Below, one piece after another: positions 22,451-29,832 of a DNA stretch of 29,845 nt. The notes under the pieces are model-generated. The model was not told where the DNA came from. It saw nothing but the letters and a program-made list of their open reading frames with translations, and ran no database searches. Numbering within the stretch: position 1 is the stretch's first letter; every line of letters starts with the position of its first letter. The stretch spans positions 1 through 29,845 of the forward strand of contig JALNZZ010000009.1 of NCBI GenBank assembly GCA_023229065.1. Reading direction: 5' to 3'. Origin of the DNA: Porticoccaceae bacterium (lineage in GTDB: Bacteria > Pseudomonadota > Gammaproteobacteria > Pseudomonadales > Porticoccaceae). The position numbers and the translations under genes were made by a program.

Positions 22451-22639
22451 ATGAAAACCAAAGACTACACCATTACGCGCGAATACCAGCTACGGGGCAT
22501 AAACCGCGCCGCGCGGGAGCTACGCGTAAGCCCCGGGCACCTCAGCCGCGTGATCCGCGGCGAACGTACGCCCGGCAAAGAGCTGGCCCGGAAGCTACAG
22601 CGCCTGGGCATACACTACGAAACCGCCGATACCTACTAA
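22451..22639 (+). CDS. Small HTH protein, Ner/Cro-like
   Basis: First early gene, 62 residues, ATG preceded by AAAGGA at 9 nt. The HTH occupies most of the protein: YQLRGINRAARELRVSPGHL followed by SRVIRGERTPGKELARKLQ. The recognition helix is S-P-G-H-L-S-R-V-I-R-G. In Mu the first early gene is ner, a small HTH repressor that turns down early and repressor transcription. Here it is divergent from the repressor in the same way, so a Ner- or Cro-type role is likely. The alternative is a simple HTH of another kind, such as an excisionase. Confidence 0.6.
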   Translation: MKTKDYTITREYQLRGINRAARELRVSPGHLSRVIRGERTPGKELARKLQRLGIHYETADTY

Positions 22640-22665
22640 CCCACCACACACACAGGAGCCAGAGC

Positions 22666-22983
22666 ATGAGACTGATAGACCACCCCGATAACACAGCCTG
22701 GATGCAGGCCAAACAGGGCAATGCCCGAGCCGATGATATTGCCACCTTTGCGGCCCGCTACCAGCGGGAAAACCCCTCCGCCTGGTGCGTGGCAGTGGTG
22801 GAAACTTCTTCGCGGGTGGCTGCCCACCACATCCGCCACCTGCCCGAACAGATGCAGGTGGCCGCAGAAACCTGCCACCTTTACGGCCCCCTGACTATCT
22901 GGGTAAGCAATGGCCGCCGCGCCCAGTGCATCCAGCGGTACAGTCCGGACACTGCCACAGGAGAAGGCGAGGTGGAGGAATGA
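22666..22983 (+). CDS. Early gene of unknown function
   Basis: The chosen ATG at 22666 has AGGAG 8 nt upstream in a C/A-rich leader, giving 105 residues; the longer frame starting in the control region is not supported. The protein is mixed, with two histidines and several cysteines (SAWCVAVVETSSRVAAHHIR, then CHLYGPLTIWVSNGRRAQC). I recognise no family. Near its 3' end the DNA GGACACTGCCACAGG (22947-22961) is identical to 15 bp of the 67-bp repeat. It codes for the PDTATGE part of the tail, so the C-terminus may come from an inserted repeat piece. The next gene on this strand begins at 23462. Confidence 0.5.
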   Translation: MRLIDHPDNTAWMQAKQGNARADDIATFAARYQRENPSAWCVAVVETSSRVAAHHIRHLPEQMQVAAETCHLYGPLTIWVSNGRRAQCIQRYSPDTATGEGEVEE

Positions 22984-22998
22984 GCAAGCCAGCCAGCG

Positions 22999-23397
22999 CT
23001 AGAGCAGCACAGCCAGGGCAAAAGCAACCAGCGCGCAAACGTAGCAGATGTATGAGAATTTTTCGGCGTGTTTTTCGTGCCACTTCAGGGGGCAGGCAAT
23101 CGGCGCTGGATAGTGCCCGGATGCGTGCTGCGCAAGCAATGTTTCTACAATGCATCTCGCAATCCGCACTCCGGCATGTATGCGTACCCCGCTGGCAAGA
23201 GCACCAAGGCATAGCGCTAGGAGTGCTGCCTTTAGCCAGCCTGTTCGAGATACTGGTGCAGCCCCTGCCGCCAGAAGTGGTGTGGCTATTGACAGTGCCG
23301 TTATCGCAAGGGTCAGCAGTAGCCTTCCCAGTGCCTCTACCGCAGCCTCCCGCTGGCGCACGTAAACCAGATATTCCTCATATTCTTGTCTATTCAT
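22999..23397 (-). CDS. Small membrane protein on the opposite strand of the early operon
   Basis: The ATG at 23397 has GGGGGA 5 nt upstream, giving 132 residues. The longer frame begins within the next plus-strand gene and is not used. The protein has a charged N-terminus (MNRQEYEEYLVYVRQREAAV) and three hydrophobic segments: near residues 24-45 (LLLTLAITALSIATPLL), 55-75 (LKAALLALCLGALASG) and 112-132 (YICYVCALVAFALAVLL). It stands alone on the minus strand between two early genes, facing the previous gene head-on. It is therefore expressed separately, possibly in the lysogen. It could be a holin, an exclusion protein or a moron; the sequence does not tell. Confidence 0.5.
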   Translation of the reverse strand: MNRQEYEEYLVYVRQREAAVEALGRLLLTLAITALSIATPLLAAGAAPVSRTGWLKAALLALCLGALASGVRIHAGVRIARCIVETLLAQHASGHYPAPIACPLKWHEKHAEKFSYICYVCALVAFALAVLL

Positions 23398-23461
23398 CGG
23401 TCCCCCTTCTGCCCCGATTGTAGCAGGAGCCCCACCACAAAACCACACAAGGAGCCACACC

Positions 23462-23794
23462 ATGAGCAAGCAACTTACCTTTCTGCCCGATCCGCGCCCC
23501 GATCTATACCCCAGGGCAGCCCCGCGCCTGGTACCCAAAACACCCGCCCGGCGCGATAGCCCGGCACCCACCCGGGCTGGCGGCGGTGGCGATGCCCCGC
23601 CGCTCTTGCCCTGCCCCTTTTGCGGCGGGGCACCGCAGCACTGGCAAAACGGCCTCCTCTTCTACTCCCATGTAATACGCTGCGCACACCTCCGGTGCCC
23701 GGCCGGCTATGTATGCGCCGAAGGCCCCACCCTGGCCGAGGCCGCCCGCCGCTGGAATACCCGCACAAGCACGGCAAAGGAGGTGGCAGAGTGA
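23462..23794 (+). CDS. Lar-like restriction-alleviation family protein
   Basis: Start ATG with AAGGAG 8 nt upstream; 110 residues. The first 45 residues are proline-rich and probably disordered. The rest has the Lar/zinc-ribbon signature: LPCPFCGGAPQHWQNG, then a second pair of cysteines (RCAHLRCPAGY), and ending with AARRWNTR, the conserved R-W-N that closes such domains. Lar of Rac prophage lessens EcoKI restriction. Many small phage proteins share this fold, and whether they all do so is unknown. Its stop overlaps the GTG start of the next gene (GTGA). The site CPFCGG with two pairs of cysteines should bind zinc. Confidence 0.65.
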   Translation: MSKQLTFLPDPRPDLYPRAAPRLVPKTPARRDSPAPTRAGGGGDAPPLLPCPFCGGAPQHWQNGLLFYSHVIRCAHLRCPAGYVCAEGPTLAEAARRWNTRTSTAKEVAE

Positions 23795-24465
23795 GCGAAA
23801 CTATTGCCAAACGCATTGCCAAGCTGCTGCGCCTGGCCGAAAGCCCGCACCAGGCCGAGGCCGAGGCGGCCATACTCAAAGCACACGAACTGGCGACGGC
23901 GCACGGGCTGGAGGTGGAACGGTGCCGCGACTCGGATATTGCAACCAGCCTCGATACCGACATAACAGAAGTGGTAGAGCAGAAGCGCTACACTACGCGG
24001 CTGCACAGATGGGCGCGATCAATTATCCGGGAATACTTCTATGTAACTGCAATTGTGTCCAACACCCGCATCTGGTGGATCGGCACAGCCACAAACATAG
24101 AGATAGCACGACATGTGTTTGCCTTTCTCTGCCGGGAGTGCAGGCGCTGCCTGAAAAAGAACAAAAAACAACTACGCTCTAAAAATGCCAGGGATGAGTT
24201 TATCAACGCGTTTTTCATAGCTCTAAACTGGAAGCTGAGCCAGGCACAAAAAACAGATAACACGGCGGCGCTCGTGTGCCTGCACGACAAAGCTACCGCC
24301 GAATATATCGCCAAACACTACCCCGAAACCACCAAGGCTAAAGCACTACAAAGGCCCCGGAAAAACCAAACAGCCCAATACCTTGGCTGGCAGGATGGCT
24401 ACAACACCAATATCCGCACGGCGATAGCCGGTAAAGAAAACCCAGAACTGGAGGCCACACCATGA
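23791..24465 (+). CDS. DUF2786-family early protein
   Basis: The GTG at 23791 overlaps the previous stop and has AAAGGAGG just upstream, so it is preferred to the longer frame; the product has 224 residues. The N-terminal 45 residues match DUF2786: IAKLLRLAESPHQAEAEAA, then LKAHELATAHGLEVE. The C-terminal part (residues 70-200) has basic helices (CRRCLKKNKKQLRSKNARDE) and conserved-looking aromatic residues (YFYVTAIVSNTRIWWIG), and may be a nucleic-acid-binding partner domain. Proteins of this type are common in Mu-like early regions. The part from 24000 to 24300 is more AT-rich than its neighbours. Its end overlaps the next gene by ATGA. Confidence 0.65.
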   Translation: MSETIAKRIAKLLRLAESPHQAEAEAAILKAHELATAHGLEVERCRDSDIATSLDTDITEVVEQKRYTTRLHRWARSIIREYFYVTAIVSNTRIWWIGTATNIEIARHVFAFLCRECRRCLKKNKKQLRSKNARDEFINAFFIALNWKLSQAQKTDNTAALVCLHDKATAEYIAKHYPETTKAKALQRPRKNQTAQYLGWQDGYNTNIRTAIAGKENPELEATP

Positions 24466-24785
24466 GAAAACCCACCCTCTACCGCTGCCGCGCCTGTGGC
24501 TGGTACGGCACGCTGGGAGATTACCGCCAGAGCATTAGCCACCGCCGCCTGGCTGGCTGCTGCACTGCGCCCTGGCTGGAGCCGCAAATGCCACACCCCG
24601 CCACCCGCCGCCGCCGGGCTGCAGGCGGCACGCTGGCCGCCCTGGTGGCCGCCGCGGTGCTGCTGGCTACGGCCCCGCTCTGGATAGTGCCGGCTGTGGC
24701 CTGGATGATATGCACCGGCCGCACCCCCAAAAGCTGCGGCCTGGAGGCCAACGCCATGAGCCAACTGCAGGAGCAACCAAAATGA
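24462..24785 (+). CDS. Small zinc-finger-like membrane protein
   Basis: A 107-residue early protein starting in an ATGA overlap. The N-terminus has a CxxC pair (LYRCRACGWYG) and further cysteines (LAGCCTAPW), so a small zinc-binding part is possible. Residues about 58-90 form one or two membrane segments (LAALVAAAVLLATAPLWIVP and AVAWMICTG). It is basic between these parts (ATRRRRAAGG). No known family is recognised. Its stop overlaps the next ATG. Expression with the early genes suggests a helper at the membrane or a regulatory role. Confidence 0.45.
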   Translation: MRKPTLYRCRACGWYGTLGDYRQSISHRRLAGCCTAPWLEPQMPHPATRRRRAAGGTLAALVAAAVLLATAPLWIVPAVAWMICTGRTPKSCGLEANAMSQLQEQPK

Positions 24786-25084
24786 GCACAACAACACCAA
24801 CACCAACCGGACACAAAACGCTGGCCGATCTGCGCCGCACTCTGCCGCAGAAGCGCACCATGCGCCTGGCAGAGGTGGCGGAGTGGCTGGGTATCTCGCG
24901 CCGCCAGGCCGAGTACTATGCCGCCGATGGCACACTGCTAACCATAAACACCTCGCGCAAGGGGGTGCGCCGCCGCAATACGCGCGTGGTGGTGCGGCTG
25001 GAGCGGGCGTTTGACCCCCAGCGGAAGAACTTCCTGACGCTGGAGGAGATGATAATGCGCAGCTCCAACATACTGGCCCCCTGA
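24782..25084 (+). CDS. Small HTH DNA-binding protein
   Basis: The ATG at 24782 overlaps the previous stop (ATGA), giving 100 residues. A MerR/HTH_17-like helix-turn-helix lies in residues 27-55: RLAEVAEWLGISRRQAEYYA, then DGTLLTIN. The following basic stretch (SRKGVRRRNTRVVVRLE) could be the wing. Such small proteins act as excisionase-like or regulatory factors in phage. It is followed by a 45-nt C/A-rich leader before the next gene. Whether it controls early or late genes cannot be seen. Confidence 0.5.
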   Translation: MSTTTPTPTGHKTLADLRRTLPQKRTMRLAEVAEWLGISRRQAEYYAADGTLLTINTSRKGVRRRNTRVVVRLERAFDPQRKNFLTLEEMIMRSSNILAP

Positions 25085-25129
25085 GGCACCACACTCATTC
25101 ACCACACACACACAAGAGGTACACATACC

Positions 25130-25786
25130 ATGACACTACCTGCAAACACCACACCACCAAAAAACATGATGATAGACAGCGCCGGCCAGGCTGTGCCGCG
25201 CCGCTATGTAAAGCCCTACGACCGCAAGCGCGACCAGCTCGCCCGGCGCTGCCTGGCACGCTGGCTCAAGGGGCAGGAGGCGATCGATCGCATCTACCGC
25301 GAAACTGCGGCCGATATCGAGACGCTGGAGGCCATGGCGGCCGAGCACCGCAGCGGCGGGCGGCAGCCCGGCACGCGGGGGAACTTCCAGTTCTCATCCT
25401 TCGATGGCAGCATACAGGTGGCCCGTGCGGCCCGCTACGAGCTGCGCTTTGATGAACGCCTGCGGGTGGCGCAGGAGATAATAGAGGAGATGATTGCCGA
25501 GAAGGCCACCGGGATAGACCGGGACCTGGCCGAGCTGCTGCGCGGGGTATTCCGGCCCACGAGCGATGGGCTGCTCTCCCAGGCGCGGGTGATGGGGCTC
25601 TTCCGCCTCAAAATCCGCCACAAGCGCTGGCAGCAGGCGATGGACCTGATACGCGAATCGATCGAGAGCCGGCGCGGCAAGAACCTGCTCTCGCTACGGG
25701 TACGCGGCAGCAATGGCGAGTGGCAGAGCATACTGCTGAATATCGCCGCTGTGGCCGATGACGGCACCGCCGAAGACCCGGCCTGA
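25130..25786 (+). CDS. DUF3164 family early protein
   Basis: The 218-residue protein closely follows the DUF3164 pattern found in Mu-like phages. It has GQAVPRRYVKPYDRKRDQLA near residues 20-39, then a helix (WLKGQEAIDRIYRETAADIE) and GNFQFSSFDGSIQVARAARY. Further on are RLRVAQEIIEEMIAEKATG, the LLSQARVMGLFRLKIRHKRW block and EWQSILLNIAA at the end. The molecular role is unknown; in Mu-like genomes it is a steady early neighbour of transposition genes. The leader AACACACACAAGAGG precedes ATG at 25130. Order and length (about 200-220) match the family. Confidence 0.82.
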   Translation: MTLPANTTPPKNMMIDSAGQAVPRRYVKPYDRKRDQLARRCLARWLKGQEAIDRIYRETAADIETLEAMAAEHRSGGRQPGTRGNFQFSSFDGSIQVARAARYELRFDERLRVAQEIIEEMIAEKATGIDRDLAELLRGVFRPTSDGLLSQARVMGLFRLKIRHKRWQQAMDLIRESIESRRGKNLLSLRVRGSNGEWQSILLNIAAVADDGTAEDPA

Positions 25787-25825
25787 AAACCCCCTCCCCC
25801 TTAATTAAAGGAAAAACCACCCAAA

Positions 25826-26596
25826 ATGAAACACGTTGCCAAAGCCCCCCCTGCCGCCCCCGCCACCCCCGCCACTGCCGAAGCCTGGGACACCCCGGCA
25901 GCGGTGGAGATACTGCCGGCCGATGCCGCCACCCCGCCGCCACCGGCAGACCCGGCCCTGCTGCATGCGCTGCTGGCGCAGATCGGGCAAGACATAACCA
26001 ATGCCGAGGTCGGCCGCTTTTATGCGCTGCGGGCCGGCATCGGCCTGATCGTAACGCGCGAATACATCCCCCACGGAGAGTGGGGCGGCGCGATTGCTGC
26101 GGCCTTTCCCCACCGCCATCCACGCACGATCCGGCGCTACCTCAAATCGGCGCGCGGCTTTCTGGAAGACCGAGCCCTGATGGCGGCCGAGGTGTGGCCG
26201 CATATCGCCAGCATCGCGCCGGAGCAGATCGCGGCGGCCCAGCACCAGCAGCAGCGCCTGCTGGCAGAGGGCAGCACCGTAGCGGCCGGGGAGACGCTGC
26301 AACAGGCGGCGCCGGAGCTGCCGGCCGAAGTGCTAATGATGCTGGAGCACCTGGCCCCGAAGGAGCCCGAGCCAGCCGGCACTGAGAGCAAAAGCCTGAC
26401 TGCCAAGGAAAAACGCGAGCTGGCCATAACCACCTGGGAAAGGCTGGGCACCCGCGTAACCACCGAGGCGGTAATGCGCAAGAGCTGGCTGCTGCTCGAC
26501 CTCGACCAGCAGGAGCAACTGGCCGCCGCCCTGCGCACTGCGGCCGACGAAATACAGCGGGCCTTGCGCAAAGCCTATGCCAAGGCAAACCTCTAA
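25826..26596 (+). CDS. DUF3102-like early protein
   Basis: 256 residues with a proline/alanine-rich, probably disordered N-terminus (residues 1-45). The core at about 60-112 resembles DUF3102: FYALRAGIGLIVTREYIPHG, then EWGGAIAAAFPHRHPRTIRR and YLKSARGF, the HGEW...RT-x-R-Y pattern. Behind it come helical parts (AAQHQQQRLLAEG) and a C-terminal segment (ELAITTWERLGTRVTTEAVM). The family is found on phages and plasmids; its activity is unknown. It lies between DUF3164 and the transposase and may be a DNA-binding helper. AAAGGA is about 13 nt before the ATG, rather far. Confidence 0.45.
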   Translation: MKHVAKAPPAAPATPATAEAWDTPAAVEILPADAATPPPPADPALLHALLAQIGQDITNAEVGRFYALRAGIGLIVTREYIPHGEWGGAIAAAFPHRHPRTIRRYLKSARGFLEDRALMAAEVWPHIASIAPEQIAAAQHQQQRLLAEGSTVAAGETLQQAAPELPAEVLMMLEHLAPKEPEPAGTESKSLTAKEKRELAITTWERLGTRVTTEAVMRKSWLLLDLDQQEQLAAALRTAADEIQRALRKAYAKANL

Positions 26597-26617
26597 GAGA
26601 AAAGGAGCACCCCCGAT

Positions 26618-28690
26618 ATGCACAACCCTCACGGTTCGTTTTTTGTCCGCCCGGTACCTGCCGCCGCAGAGCCTGCCTGCGCTGCCGGCAACCTCTCGCC
26701 CGAGCTGGCCGCCCTCTCGCCCGACCACCGCGCCGAGGTCTGGGCGCTCGAAGAGGCAATGCAGAAAATAGACGCTACCCCCAACAAAGCTGCCGCTTGC
26801 AGGCGGCTTGCAACCTCCATGCAAGGAGTACGCGGCTGGAGCTACGACAACCTCCGGCGCAAATACTACGCCTGGCTGGAGGTGGATCGCGACTGGCGCA
26901 TCCTGATCGATAAAGCCAAAGCCCCGGACACTGCCAGGGAGGTGCCCCGCGCCAAGCTCGACAACCTCTACCGCACCTACTGCGAACGCCACCAGCGCAG
27001 CAACCGCAGCGCCTGGCAAGCCCTGATACGCGACATCAGGCGCGGAGTACACTTCCCGGGGCTCGGCAACTGGCGCGATATCTGGCGCCTCTGCTACCCG
27101 GGCGAACGCCCCCCGGCAGAGGTCCCCATGGGATGGATCCCCCCGGGCATGACCTACCGCAATTTCCAGCGCTATGCCGCGGCAACCCCCTACGAGCTGA
27201 CGCTGGCACGGGTAGGCCCCAAGGCAGCCCGCCGCTACATACCCGGCGTGTATTCTACGAGGGCAGGGCTTTTGCCGGGGCAGCTCTACCAGTTCGACGA
27301 CATGTGGCACGATATACTGGTAGCCATGCCCGGCTATGCCGAGGCCCTGGTGCGGCCGCTGGAGTTTGCCTGCATCGATGTAGCCAGCACCCATAAGATA
27401 GCCTTTGGCATGCGCCCGCGCATCCCCCGGCCCGATGGCACACACGAGAGCCTGAGCGAGCTCGAAATGCTCTGGCTCGTCTGCCATGTGCTTACCGGCG
27501 TAGGCTTCCACAAGGGGGGCTCTGTCTGGTGCGTCGAGTATGGAACCGCCGCAATCCGGGCTCCGGTGCGCAAGGTGATCGACCAGCTCACAGGCGGACT
27601 CATACAGTACCGCGATGCGGCTATCATCGGCAAAGCCGTACATGGCGGAATGTTCGACGGCAGCGGCAAGGGCAACTTTCGCGTCAAGGCCCTGATTGAG
27701 TCATCGCACCGGCTCGCCCACTACGGCGCGGCCATGCTGCCGGGCCAAACCGGAGGCAATGCCCGCATAGACCGCCCCGAGGAGCTGGACGGCATGAACA
27801 AGTGGGCGAAGTATGTGCTGAAAGCAACCGACAAGCTGCCAGATCCCGTGCGTGAGAGGCTTTACTATGGCGGGCTCTCGTGGTCTGGCTATGCACGTGC
27901 GATACAAACCATATACCAGGAGATATTCAGCCGCACTGATCACGCCATGGAAGGCTGGGAGGCCAACGAATGGATCGAGCCGGAATGGTCGGTGGATGGA
28001 CGCGGCAACTGGCAATCTATCCACGCCATAGCGCAACTGCCCCCAGCCATGCAGGCGCTGGCCCGCGAAGCTGCACGCACACCAGACCATACACGTATGC
28101 GACGGTGGTCCCCTGAGGAAGTCTGGCACAGCCACAAAAACGATCTTGTCAGAATTCCCTTCTGGGGCATAGCTCAGCTACTGGGCATGGAAAGGGCAAA
28201 GACCGTCACTGTCCGCCCTAACCACCTCATACAGTTTCAGTCGCGCGATCTGGGACCCGGCGACCACCGCTACATTGGCGTAGTTACATGCCCCGATGGC
28301 TCCAGCATGGCACTCACCCCTGGGCAGGAGTATGCAATCTGGGTACTTCCTTATCAGCCGGATAAAGCCCTCGTGGCCTGCGCCAGCTCCGGCAGCATTA
28401 TTGGTGTTGCGCCGCAGTGGGCGAGCGTTAGCCCCCTCGATACTGTCAATGTGCAGGTTCTGCAAGCAGCCCAGGCTCGCGTCACCGCTGGCCTCAATGC
28501 CCCGGTTATCGAACGCCACAAAGCTGCTGCCGACGACCGGCTGGCCGCAATACACTACACCGAAACCCTGATCGAGCCGCCTGCGCAAACAGCCCATTCC
28601 TCCTCACGCCGCAAGCACTCCTCCTCTCCCGACCCCTTTTTGTCTCTCGTAACCCCCAACGCACAGGACATCCAAAATGAAGACTGGTAA
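26618..28690 (+). CDS. MuA-type DDE transposase
   Basis: The 690-residue protein is the phage transposase that pairs the ends and joins them to target DNA. AAGGAG precedes ATG at 26618. Residues 60-190 form the end-binding part (RKYYAWLEVDRDWRILIDKA and an HTH-like stretch). The catalytic domain has YQFDDMWHD with D227/D228, WCVEYGTAAI with E307, and KALIESSHRLAH with E361. Spacings (79 and 54) are near those of MuA (67 and 56: D269, D336, E392). The second position is glutamate instead of aspartate. Domain III-like ends (SSSRRKHSSSPDPFLSLV) follow, to bind the ATPase. The next gene overlaps by 14 nt. Confidence 0.8.
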   Translation: MHNPHGSFFVRPVPAAAEPACAAGNLSPELAALSPDHRAEVWALEEAMQKIDATPNKAAACRRLATSMQGVRGWSYDNLRRKYYAWLEVDRDWRILIDKAKAPDTAREVPRAKLDNLYRTYCERHQRSNRSAWQALIRDIRRGVHFPGLGNWRDIWRLCYPGERPPAEVPMGWIPPGMTYRNFQRYAAATPYELTLARVGPKAARRYIPGVYSTRAGLLPGQLYQFDDMWHDILVAMPGYAEALVRPLEFACIDVASTHKIAFGMRPRIPRPDGTHESLSELEMLWLVCHVLTGVGFHKGGSVWCVEYGTAAIRAPVRKVIDQLTGGLIQYRDAAIIGKAVHGGMFDGSGKGNFRVKALIESSHRLAHYGAAMLPGQTGGNARIDRPEELDGMNKWAKYVLKATDKLPDPVRERLYYGGLSWSGYARAIQTIYQEIFSRTDHAMEGWEANEWIEPEWSVDGRGNWQSIHAIAQLPPAMQALAREAARTPDHTRMRRWSPEEVWHSHKNDLVRIPFWGIAQLLGMERAKTVTVRPNHLIQFQSRDLGPGDHRYIGVVTCPDGSSMALTPGQEYAIWVLPYQPDKALVACASSGSIIGVAPQWASVSPLDTVNVQVLQAAQARVTAGLNAPVIERHKAAADDRLAAIHYTETLIEPPAQTAHSSSRRKHSSSPDPFLSLVTPNAQDIQNEDW

Positions 28691-29615
28691 CCTCACCACC
28701 ACCCGCGATCGACTTGCCCTCTGGATGCAGCAGAGCAGCACCACCATGGCCCAGGTAGCCCGTCGCACAGGCTACAACGAGGCCACCATCTCACGCTACC
28801 TCGCCAGCACCATGAGCGGTAACCGCGAAGCAGTAGAGAGTGCGATCACTGATATGCTGAACGCGCACGAACGCCGCCAAACATGGCATGCGTTTTATTT
28901 TGATACAGTTGGCACCCAACGCGCACAGACTTTGTTTGACCTTATCCGTGAGACGTGCGACATCGGCCTTGTAACATCCCCGGCGGGGATGGGCAAAACA
29001 ACTGCTGCTCAGCATTACGCCTCCACACACGAAAGTGCGATACTTATCACACTCACAGAAGGTCATGGGGATAATTGGGGTATTATCAGGTTTCTGTTTG
29101 ATACTCTTAAGGTGCGCAACTATAACCGTCAAAGACACGGAACCAAAGACAGTGTAATCCACCAAAGGCTCGCGCAAAGCGAGAGGCTGCTTATAGTTGA
29201 CAATGCCCAGCGTGCTACACTTAGTGGTTTGCGCTGGCTGTTCGACCTCTATGACTCAACCGGCATTCCTATTGCCCTCATTGGTAATCCAGATATTCTA
29301 ACGCGGCTTGCCGGATCTGATCAGCTATCCAGCCGCATTGGCCTGCGGACAGATATAAGTCATCAACAGGGCAGGCATGATATTGATTGGCTTATTGATG
29401 CTGCAGATACGCTGCTTGCCGAAATGTGGCCGAATGCACCGCAAGAGGTGCAGCTTCTAGCCCGTGAAGCTGTCCGACAAGAAGGCCACCTCCGTCGCCT
29501 GGTGAAGCAACTTCGAATTGCGATCCGTCTCTCAGATGCCCCCGCTTGGGCTGGCAAGCAGGCCGCAGCATTCGTGGAGGCTCGTAGTCTTATAGGCACC
29601 CCTACACTTGACTGA
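28677..29615 (+). CDS. MuB-type AAA+ target-selection ATPase
   Basis: 312 residues; ATG at 28677 lies inside the end of the transposase gene. The N-terminal 65 residues hold an HTH (MAQVARRTGYNEATISRYLA), as in MuB. The ATPase has a Walker A SPAGMGKTT (residues 101-109, K107) and a Walker B RLLIVDNAQ with D175 followed by N176. Usually D is followed by E, which activates water. Sensor-type parts follow (IPIALIGNP; LSSRIGLRTDI). The C-terminal helices are of MuB type. It would bind DNA, choose targets and activate the transposase. The central part (28880-29400) is more AT-rich than its neighbours. It is the last gene of the operon. Confidence 0.8.
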   Translation: MKTGNLTTTRDRLALWMQQSSTTMAQVARRTGYNEATISRYLASTMSGNREAVESAITDMLNAHERRQTWHAFYFDTVGTQRAQTLFDLIRETCDIGLVTSPAGMGKTTAAQHYASTHESAILITLTEGHGDNWGIIRFLFDTLKVRNYNRQRHGTKDSVIHQRLAQSERLLIVDNAQRATLSGLRWLFDLYDSTGIPIALIGNPDILTRLAGSDQLSSRIGLRTDISHQQGRHDIDWLIDAADTLLAEMWPNAPQEVQLLAREAVRQEGHLRRLVKQLRIAIRLSDAPAWAGKQAAAFVEARSLIGTPTLD

Positions 29616-29637
29616 CCAATCTACATTACTGTTCAAA

Positions 29638-29667
29638 CCCTGTGCAATTCGTTGCACGGGGTTTTTT
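29638..29667 (+). terminator. Intrinsic terminator of the early operon
   Basis: A stem of ten pairs (CCCTGTGCAA with TTGCACGGGG, one G-T pair) encloses a TTCG tetraloop and is followed by six T. It lies 22 nt after the stop of the MuB-like gene. The tetraloop and uniform stem make it a strong terminator. Confidence 0.93.
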
Positions 29668-29672
29668 GTATA

Positions 29673-29832
29673 TTTGTGTTGAACCCACGCCAATCTTGTA
29701 AGTTTTGGCAGCCTTTGTGTCAAACCGCCTACCGGCCACTCACTTCAAAGTAAAGCCAGATATATCGTCATTTCCCGTATCTTCCCGCATTGTGCCACAC
29801 CCCCCGTCCCCTTATTCCACATCCGCGACACT
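29673..29832. other. Candidate right phage terminus with inverted transposase-binding-like sites
   Basis: Three sites on the reverse strand resemble the pair at the left edge: TTTGTGTTGAACC (29673-29685), TTTGTGTCAAACC (29714-29726) and the weaker ATTGTGCCACACC (29789-29801). The sequence GCGACACT at 29825-29832 is the reverse complement of the octamer at 28-35. If the ends are TG and CA, the right end is at 29830. The 15 bases after it are then host or vector-side DNA. No gene is seen here. Confidence 0.4.
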
